A DNA stretch of 64,000 nt from Dictyobacter vulcani (GTDB taxonomy: Bacteria > Chloroflexota > Ktedonobacteria > Ktedonobacterales > Ktedonobacteraceae). The DNA lies in NCBI RefSeq assembly GCF_008974265.1, contig NZ_BKZW01000002.1:434001-498000 (forward strand), written 5' to 3'. The position numbers and the translations under genes are program-made. Of the stretch, positions 35,944 through 44,800 are shown in pieces. Below the pieces are notes generated by a model, which was not told where the DNA came from, ran no database searches, and was given only the letters and a program-made list of their open reading frames with translations. How positions within the stretch are numbered: the stretch's first letter is position 1; every line of letters starts with the position of its first letter.

Positions 35944-37206
35944 ATGGTTTATCCTGGAATAGAAGCCATAAATGTTTTTGGTGGAACTGCCTACCTGGAC
36001 GTTATGGAACTGGCGAAGCACCGTAATCTTAATACTGCGCGCTTCGAAAATCTGTTAATGAAAGAAAAAGCTGTCGCATTGCCATATGAAGATCCTATTA
36101 CCTTTGGAGTCAATGCGGCGAAGCCAATCATTGACTCTTTATCCGAAGCGGAGAAGAATCGCATTGAGCTCTTGATTACTTGTTCGGAGTCTGGAATTGA
36201 CTTCGGAAAATCAATCAGTACGTATATTCACCATTACCTGGGGCTCAATCGAAACTGTCGTTTATTTGAGATTAAACAAGCCTGTTATTCAGGGACGGCC
36301 GGCTTGCAGATGGCCGTGAATTTTATCTTATCCCAGACCTCACCGGGAGCCAGGGCCCTGATCATCGCAACCGATATTTCGCGCTTCCTGATTGCCGAAG
36401 GTGGGGATGCCTTAAGTGAAGACTGGTCTTATTCTGAACCGAGTGCGGGTGCAGGTGGGGTTGCTCTACTGGTTGGCGAGCAGCCGCTGGTTTTTCACGT
36501 GGACGTTGGAGCGAACGGCTATTACGGATATGAAGTCATGGATACATGCCGACCCGCTCCAGATAGCGAGGCAGGAGATGCCGACCTATCCTTAATGTCA
36601 TATCTGGACTGTTGTGAGCAAACCTTCCTGGAATATAAAAATCGGGTCCCTGGTGTTCATTATAAGGACACATTCCAGTATCTTGCCTTCCATACTCCTT
36701 TTGGTGGGATGGTCAAAGGGGCACATCGTACGATGATGCGCAAGTTACTCAAGGCAAAAAGTGATGAAATAGAAATAGATTTTACGCAGCGTGTGAAGCC
36801 TGGTATGACCTATTGCCAGCGCGTTGGCAACATTATGGGAGCGACAGTCTTGCTGTCTCTGGCAAGCACGATTGATCACGGCTATTTTGATACCCCAAAG
36901 CGTGTCGGTTGCTTTTCTTATGGGTCGGGCTGCTGCTCCGAATTTTATAGCGGGATTGTGACGGCGCAGGGTCAGGAGCGTCAGCGGAAATTCAGGATAG
37001 AACAACATCTAAATGAACGCTATCGACTCTCATTAGGTGAGTATGAAACGTTATTCACAGACAATGGGACAGTACGTTTCGGGACTCGTAACGCCAGACT
37101 GGACTTCCAGCTGATTCCTGGAGTATTTGCATCATCCAGTGGGAAACAACGGCTGTATCTGGAAGAAATTTCTGAATTCCATCGCAAATACAGGTGGATT
37201 TCATGA
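35944..37206 (+). CDS. pksG: HMG-CoA synthase-like protein (PksG-like)
   Basis: 420 residues of the HMG-synthase family: catalytic Cys in EIKQACYSGTAGLQMAV (residue 114), DISRFLIAEGGDAL, the His/substrate region YLAFHTPFGGMVKGAH, and SYGSGCCSEFYSG near residue 325. It condenses acetyl from the donor ACP onto a beta-keto group of the chain held on the acceptor ACPs, the first carbon-branching step. Its stop overlaps the start of the next gene (ATGA at 37203-37206). Length agrees with PksG as I recall it. Confidence 0.95.
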   Translation: MVYPGIEAINVFGGTAYLDVMELAKHRNLNTARFENLLMKEKAVALPYEDPITFGVNAAKPIIDSLSEAEKNRIELLITCSESGIDFGKSISTYIHHYLGLNRNCRLFEIKQACYSGTAGLQMAVNFILSQTSPGARALIIATDISRFLIAEGGDALSEDWSYSEPSAGAGGVALLVGEQPLVFHVDVGANGYYGYEVMDTCRPAPDSEAGDADLSLMSYLDCCEQTFLEYKNRVPGVHYKDTFQYLAFHTPFGGMVKGAHRTMMRKLLKAKSDEIEIDFTQRVKPGMTYCQRVGNIMGATVLLSLASTIDHGYFDTPKRVGCFSYGSGCCSEFYSGIVTAQGQERQRKFRIEQHLNERYRLSLGEYETLFTDNGTVRFGTRNARLDFQLIPGVFASSSGKQRLYLEEISEFHRKYRWIS

Positions 37207-37970
37207 ATTATCAGACGTTGCAGGTGCGATTTCAGCAGTCTATTTGTTACATACAGTTCAATCGTCCTGAGGCGAACAATACCATCAATGACCTTTTTAT
37301 TGAAGAATGCCTGCGGGTACTCGCTATATGTGAAGCCCGAGCGACGATTGTTGTGTTGGAAGGTTCGCCAGAAGTATTTTGTCTTGGTGCTGATTTCCAG
37401 GGTTTGCGCGAGGACTTGCTGGATGGACAAAAAGCTGCACAACCGCCAGAGCCACTATATGATGCATGGCTTCAACTGGCAACGGGTTCCTACATTACGA
37501 TTTCACATGTACGGGGAAAAGTGAATGCCGGGGGGATAGGGTTCGTCGCCGCCAGTGATATCGTCATTGCGGATGAAAGCGCGCAGTTCAGCCTGTCTGA
37601 AATGTTATTTGGGCTCTTCCCTGCCTGTGTATTGCCTTTTTTAATACGCCGGATCGGCTTCCAGAAGGCCCATTACCTGACCCTTATGACACAACCGATT
37701 CTGGTTCAGCAGGCACAGGTATGGGGATTAGTCGATGCCTATGACGCGCAAAGTGACGTGTTACTACGCAAGCACCTGCTACGTCTTCGACGCTTATCCA
37801 AGCCAGCTATTACGCGTTATAAGAGCTTTGCAGGTGAATTGTACGAACTGCTTTATCGCTCCAAACCCCTGGCGCTAGCGTCAAACCAGGCAATGTTTGC
37901 GGACCCGCACAATCAAAAGGGAATTATACGCTTTGTAGAAACGGGACAATTTCCCTGGGAGTCCGAATAG
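37203..37970 (+). CDS. pksH: Enoyl-CoA hydratase ECH1 (PksH-like)
   Basis: About 255 residues from the ATG at 37203-37205 (MNYQTLQVRFQQ), which overlaps the pksG stop as ATGA; a GTG at 37194 is an alternative. Crotonase fold: VVLEGSPEVFCLGADFQGL, the oxyanion-hole segment HVRGKVNAGGIGFVAASDIV, and FSLSEMLFGLFPACVLPFL with the ECH1-type catalytic acid region. In beta-branching cassettes ECH1 dehydrates the HMG-like intermediate. It is the third of four consecutive cassette genes. Confidence 0.93.
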   Translation: MNYQTLQVRFQQSICYIQFNRPEANNTINDLFIEECLRVLAICEARATIVVLEGSPEVFCLGADFQGLREDLLDGQKAAQPPEPLYDAWLQLATGSYITISHVRGKVNAGGIGFVAASDIVIADESAQFSLSEMLFGLFPACVLPFLIRRIGFQKAHYLTLMTQPILVQQAQVWGLVDAYDAQSDVLLRKHLLRLRRLSKPAITRYKSFAGELYELLYRSKPLALASNQAMFADPHNQKGIIRFVETGQFPWESE

Positions 37971-38017
37971 GAATCCGGCTGATAGAGAGAAACCTGATGA
38001 ACAAGCAGGAGAAGGTC

Positions 38018-38767
38018 ATGTCACACCCTGTGGTTGAACTGTTTGAGATTGAGCCAGATATTATTCAAGTCAAAATGCAGGATCGTGTTCATAAGAATGC
38101 ATTCTCCAAAGAATTGACGCGTGGATTGATCCAGTCGTTTGAGCTCATCCAGGCGAGTTCAAGCTACAAAGTAGTAATTCTCACCGGATATGATAGCTAT
38201 TTCGCTACAGGCGGCACGCAAGAAGGATTATTAAGGATTCAGCAAGGGATAACGAATTTTACCGACGACAACATTTATTCGCTTGCGCTGGATTGTCCTA
38301 TTCCCGTCATTGCCGCCATGCAGGGACATGGCATCGGCGGGGGCTTCGTTATGGGATTATTCGCTGATCTGGTAGTGTTGAGCCGGGAAAGTGTTTATAC
38401 AACGAATTTTATGAAATATGGATTCACGCCTGGAATGGGGGCCACCTTTATCGTTCCCCAAAAGTTAGGGCTTAGTTTAGCGCAAGAGTTATTGCTAACT
38501 GCCAGTAATTATCGCGGTGCTGAGCTTGAGAAACGGGGCATTCCTTTCGCTGTCCTACCGCGTCAGCAGGTCATGGATCATGCCCTGGAACTGGCCCGTC
38601 AGCTGGCAGAGAAGCCCAGAAATTCTTTGATTACATTAAAGGATCACCTGGTTGCTCCGTTGCGAGCGCAAATTTCCCGTGTGGTTGAGCAGGAGATTAT
38701 CATGCATGAAAAGACTTTTCACCAGGCAGAGGTTAAAGACCGTATTGCTCAATTGTACGGAAATTAG
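38018..38767 (+). CDS. pksI: Enoyl-CoA hydratase ECH2, decarboxylase (PksI-like)
   Basis: 249 residues from the ATG at 38018 (MSHPVVELFEIEPDIIQVKM), chosen for its strong AGGAGAAGG ribosome binding site; an upstream ATG at 37997 would add seven residues. Crotonase fold with VVILTGYDSYFATGGTQEG, oxyanion hole IAAMQGHGIGGGFVMGLFAD, and the ECH2-typical FMKYGFTPGMGATFIVP. ECH2 decarboxylates the glutaconyl intermediate to leave a beta-methyl (or exocyclic methylene) branch. The length then equals that of PksI as I recall it. Confidence 0.93.
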   Translation: MSHPVVELFEIEPDIIQVKMQDRVHKNAFSKELTRGLIQSFELIQASSSYKVVILTGYDSYFATGGTQEGLLRIQQGITNFTDDNIYSLALDCPIPVIAAMQGHGIGGGFVMGLFADLVVLSRESVYTTNFMKYGFTPGMGATFIVPQKLGLSLAQELLLTASNYRGAELEKRGIPFAVLPRQQVMDHALELARQLAEKPRNSLITLKDHLVAPLRAQISRVVEQEIIMHEKTFHQAEVKDRIAQLYGN

Positions 38768-38893
38768 TTGATATTCACCATACGCAGGAAATGATAGATC
38801 TTATTCGCATATAGCATGCATACTATTAAAGCACAGTTGTTATGAGCGGGGTTCACGGTTGTTTCTCAATAGTAGGCTATACGGAGGAAGCTT

Positions 38894-41800
38894 ATGAGTG
38901 AAGCTTTGAATAATGATAATGCAGAAAAACTTTCTATCAAGCATGGGGGACACTTATTAACAACAGCAGAACAGCCAACCACGCTTCCCGAAGCATTGCA
39001 TGCAACTGCTATTGTGCATCGTAAGAGCCGGGATATTATTTATTTACAATCTGATGGCTCGGAGTTGCACAGATCATACACCCAGTTGTGGGAAGATGCG
39101 CTGAGTCTGATGCGTGGCCTGCGGCGTGCAGGATTACAGCCGCAAGATACTGTCATTCTGCAACTGGCAGACAATGAGCAATTTATTCCCATGTTCTGGG
39201 GATGTCAATTAGCCGGATTGGTTCCTACTCCACTGGCGGTTCCCCCGACTTATATACAGCCGAGTAGTGCGACGTATAAAATCCAGGATGCCTGGACACT
39301 GCTGGACCATCCGGCCGTGGTCACAAATCATGATATGTTACCTGAATTGCTGGATTGGGCGAAGGCTCAGGGCTTAGAGCAATTTCAGGCTTTTGCAATT
39401 GAAGATCTTTTTGAGCATGAGGGTGACAGTGATTGGCATCATGCGCAACCTGAAGATCTGGCACTTCTCCTCTTAACCTCCGGCAGCACCGGTGTACCAA
39501 AGGCGGTCATGCTTAAGCATCGCAATATTTTGAGCATGATCACTGGCATGATTCAGATGTACAGTTTTTCAGATCAGGATGTGACATTTAACTGGATGCC
39601 ATTTGATCATGTCGGAGGCATTGTAATGATGCATTTGCGCGATGCCTATCTGGGGTGCCTGGAGATCAACGTTGCCAATCAGGCGATCTTGCTCGATCCA
39701 CTCCAATGGTTGGATGGGATTGATCATTATCGCGCAACTGTCACCTGGGCTCCCAATTTCGCCTTTGGGCTGATCACCGACTACACGGACGAGATTGGTA
39801 GTCGGCGCTGGGATCTCTCCTCGATGCATTCTATGTTTAATGGTGGTGAAGCGCTGGTGGCGAAAGTGGGGCGTCGGTTTTTAGCGTTGCTAGAGCCTCA
39901 CGGTCTGCCTGTTGATGCCATACAACCTGCCTGGGGCATGTCTGAAACCTCTTCCGGCGTGATCTTTTCACACAACTTTTCACGTGCGACTATTCGTGAT
40001 GAGGATGATTTTGTCGAAATCGGAATCCCTATTCCAGGTCTTTCGATACGCATTGTGGATGATGACAATCAGCTCCTTGTCGAAGGCGCAACGGGTCGTT
40101 TACAGGTCAATGGTCCCTCTGTTACCAGCGGCTACTATAACCGGCCAGAGCTCAATCAGAGTGTGTTTACTGATGACGGCTGGTTTGAGACCGGTGATCT
40201 TGGATTTATGCGACACGGACATCTTACCATTACTGGCCGCACGAAAGATACCATTATCATTAATGGGGTTAACTATTATAGCCATGCAATTGAAGCAGTT
40301 GTTGAAGAACTGCCAGAGATAGAGACCTCGTATACTGCTGCCTGCGCTGTGCGTAAAGATAGTGATACCACCGATCAACTCGCGATCTTCTTCGTGGTCG
40401 CTTTTCCACATGAGGATCGTCAACTAGCCCAACTTCTCAGAAAGATACGGCAGCGGATCACCCAGACTGTTGGTGTGACGCCTGAATATCTGTTGCTCGT
40501 GGAAAAAGAAGATATTCCCAAAACTGGTATTGGTAAGATCCAGCGTGCGCAGTTAAAACAAGCTTTTGAAAAGGGTGAGTTCGCTGGCTTACTCAAAAAA
40601 CTGGATCATGTCAGTCGTGGTAGTGGGTGGGCTACGCAAGAAAAACAGGTAGCCAACAACGTAGTAAAGCTGACAAAAGCAGACATACAGGGGTATCTGA
40701 TCGATTTTTTTGTCGAAAATCTGAATATTGCGCGTGATTCAATCGAGCCAGCTACGGATATCCACAGCCTGGGTGTCAATTCCATCATGATGATGAAACT
40801 CATGCGTGCATTCGAGAAGGGTCACCGGATCAAGATTACGGCACGAGAGCTCTTCAAATATCCAACCATTCAATTATTAGCGACGTATTTAGCTGAAAAG
40901 AGCGAGAAAAGCACTGCCTCGCCCCCTCAAGCGGCGGCTAGCACTGCCAGTACAAAGCGAGAAGAGCACAGAGAAAAACCAGCGTCCCTCAGTCCTCTTT
41001 CCGAAGTTCAAAAAGGCTTATGGACGCTGCAGAAAATGTCCCCAGAAATGAGTGGGTATCATTTGCCGTTGTGTCTCCGGTTTTCTTCTCAGTTGGATAT
41101 CGCCAAAATACAGCAAGCCTTTCATCATGTCCTGGAACAGCATCCGATTCTGACGAGCGTTATTGAAGAAGAAAAGGGCATACCCTACCGGAAAAATCGT
41201 TCACCGCGATCGCTGACCTTCTCACTGGAAGATATTTCCGCCCTGGCAGAGCCTGAAATCCTTCCCTATCTTAGAAGTAAAGTCAAAGAGCCATTTATTT
41301 TAAAGCAAGGCCCTTTGATGCGCGTCTATATTATGTCCCGGTCTGCAGAGGAACATTTCTTACTCGTAGTGATTCATCACATTATTTTTGACGGCAGTTC
41401 TTCCGTGACGTTTATGCGTAGCCTGTTAGAGAGCTACAAACATCTCTTACAAGGAGAGACGCTAGCAGAGCCTCCTCAGGCGACGACATATGATGATTTT
41501 GTCGTATGGGAACAGGGCATGCTGGCCAGTGAAGAAGGGGAGCGATATCGTGCTTACTGGCAACAGCAACTGTCGGGACCATTGCCGACGCTCCGGCTAC
41601 CTGCCGATCGCCCAGAGACTGCCAACCAGATGTTTACAGGACGTGTGTATGCAAGATCCTTCTCCCCTGAACTGACCGAGCGCATCAAAGCTTTTGCCCA
41701 GGGACAAGCCAGAAACGTCTCGACTGTTTTATTGGCCAGTTATATGCTGTTGTTGAGCCGCTATTCGGAGCAGGAGGAGATTATTGTCGGTATGCCAGTC

Positions 41801-44800
41801 ATGGTACGACCTGAAGAACGCTTTGACACTTTGATTGGCTATTTCCTTAACATGCTACCGATACGCGGCCGGGTTCTGAGAACAGAATCATTTGTTACTT
41901 TTTTGAATACCTTACAGTTGACTCTGCTCGACGGGTTAGATCATGCCCCCTATCCTTTTCCGCGCATGGTTCGAGCGTTGAATATGGCGCATACTCCGAG
42001 CGCTGCCCCGCTTTTTCGTGCGGCATTTTTCTATCAAAATTATCTGCAATCCATAAGCTACAAAGAAATGTTCAGCCAGTATAAGCCTCTCTTTTCGGTG
42101 GATTTCGTTGAAGGGATTCACCAGGAAGGAGAATATGAATTGGTATTTGAGCTCCTGGATGAAGAAGATGGCATGGGTTTGAACATCAAATATAGTGCTG
42201 ATTTATTTGATGATGCGACCGTGGCGAGCATGTTTGATCGCTATATGCGTTTAGTTGAAGCGATTATGCAGAATCCTGCTCTGACCTTGAATGAATATTC
42301 CTTGATGTCTGAGGATGAAAAAAATACTCTTCTTCATGCCTGGAATGATACACAGGAAGATTATCCTCAGCTGTGTTTTCATGAATTGTTTGAGCAGCAG
42401 GTACATAAAACGCCTGATGCTAAGGCCGTTTTCTACGAGCATGACTTCCTTACCTACCGGGATCTGCACGCAAAAAGCCACCTCCTGGCCCTCTATCTGC
42501 AAGAGCAAGGCGTGGGCCCAGATAGCCTGGTAGGAATTTGCACTGAGCGTTCTCTGGATATGAGTATCGGGTTAATCGCTATTTTAATGGCGGGCGGGGC
42601 ATATGTACCTTTAGATCCCGAATATCCTGAGGAACGGCTCTCATATATGTTAGAGGATAGTGACGTTCCTATTATCCTTACGCAATCCCGGCTCAGGAAG
42701 AAATTTGATACATTGGCCGTGAAGCGAGCAGAAGTGATTACGCTGGATCAGGACTGGGAGAAAGTTGCATCGGTTGCGCATGGACGACAGGCGCTGAAGC
42801 GGGAAGTACAGCTGGACCACCTGGCTTATGTGCTTTATACCTCAGGAAGTACTGGGAAACCCAAAGGGGTAATGATTCCCCATCGAGCGCTCACAAATTT
42901 TCTTGTTTCAATGGCTCAAAGACCCGGCTTGTCTGCACAGGATAGACTGCTTGCTGTAACCACATACTGTTTTGATATCGCAGGGCTTGAGCTCTTTTTG
43001 CCTTTGATGATGGGTGCGCAATGCTATATATGCGGATCCGACAAAGTAAAGAATGCGGAAAAGCTCAAGCTGGAAATTCAACATATCAAGCCGACGATAA
43101 TGCAAGCGACCCCGGTCACATGGACCATGCTTTTCCAGGCTGGTTGGAAAAATGAAGAGCGCGTAACGATTCTATGCGGAGGTGAAGCGCTCCCTCCAAA
43201 GTTGAAGCAGCATTTTGTACGTACGGATAGCGAAGCATGGAATATGTTTGGCCCCACCGAAACAACCATCTGGTCTATGCTTCAGCGTATCCAGTCCGAC
43301 GAACTGATAACAATCGGTCAGCCAATTGCCAATACACAGATCTATATCGTGGATTCCTATCTGAATCCTGTCCCCATCGGGGTTCCTGGCGAGCTGTGTA
43401 TCGCCGGCGTGGGGCTTGCGCGAGGCTATTATCGCCAGCCCGCCCTGACCGCTGAGAAGTTCGTGGAGAATCCCTTCCAGGCAGGCAGCAGGCTCTACAA
43501 AACCGGTGACCTGGCTCGCTGGCTTCCCACGGGCCAGATTGAATATCTTGGACGCATCGACACGCAGGTCAAGCTGCGAGGCTTCCGGATTGAACTGGGC
43601 GCGATTGACAGTCGGATCGCGGAGCATGCAGGGGTGCAGGAGGTCGTGACCGTGGTCCATCAGCACCAGGAGCAGAAAAAACTGGTGGCCTATTATACCG
43701 CGCACGAGCCCGCGCCAGCGGTGGAGGCGCTGCGTGCGCATGTGAAAGCGGTGCTGCCCGACTACATGGTGCCCGCGCATTTCCTGAGACTGGATACGCT
43801 GCCGCTTACCCCCAACGGAAAGATTGACCGCAAGGCATTGGAGCAGCGGGCGCTGGCCCTGCCACGACCAGAGGGACGGACGCGCCACGTCTCCCACAGC
43901 CAGATTGAAGCGATCCTGCGGGAGATCTGGCGAGAGGTGCTCCAGGTAGAGGAAGTGGGGAGCGATGACGGCTTTTTCGACGTGGGCGGAGATTCATTGC
44001 TGGCGGTGGTGGTGGCCGAACGGATCGCGAACGTCCTGGCGTGTCCGTTCGGCGTCACGGACCTGTTTGCGTACCCCACCATTCGCGCCAGCAGTGCCTA
44101 TCTCGCGCGCCAGCAAGAGCCGGTGTTGCCAGCCATGGACGAGAGCGCGATCACCACGGTGGTCAACGAGTCCCCCGCGACCCGGCGCGCCCTGCCTGAC
44201 TATTACGATACCAGCGTGGCGGTGATCGGCATCTCCTGCCAGTTTCCCGGGGCGAACAGCTATCGGGAATTCTGGGAGAACCTGTGCGCAGGCAAAGAAA
44301 GCCTGACCTTTTTCCGCGCGGAAGAACTGCGCGAGATGGGTGTGCCCGAGGAGTTGATTGCCAATCCCCACTATGTGCCGGTCCAATCCACCATCGCGGG
44401 CAAGGACCTCTTCGATCCAGGGTTCTTTCATCTCTCGCCCAAGGATGCCGAGTTGATGGACCCGCAACTGCGGCTCTTATTGCTGCACTCCTGGAAAGCT
44501 ATCGAGGATGCCGGTTATGTCAGCCGGCAGATTCCCCACACCAGCGTCTACATGTCGGCCAGCAACAATGGGTATCGAGCGCTGTTGCCGGCTGAGACAA
44601 CCCAATATTTTGATAGCCCCGATGGCTATGTCTCCTGGGTACTGGCCCAGAGCGGGACCATCCCGACCATGATCTCGCATAAGCTCGGGCTTCGAGGGCC
44701 GAGCTATTTTGTGCATGCCAACTGTTCCTCGTCGCTGATCGGGCTGCATGCCGCCTACCAGAGCTTGCAAGCAGGTGCGTCCACCTACGCCCTGGTGGGC

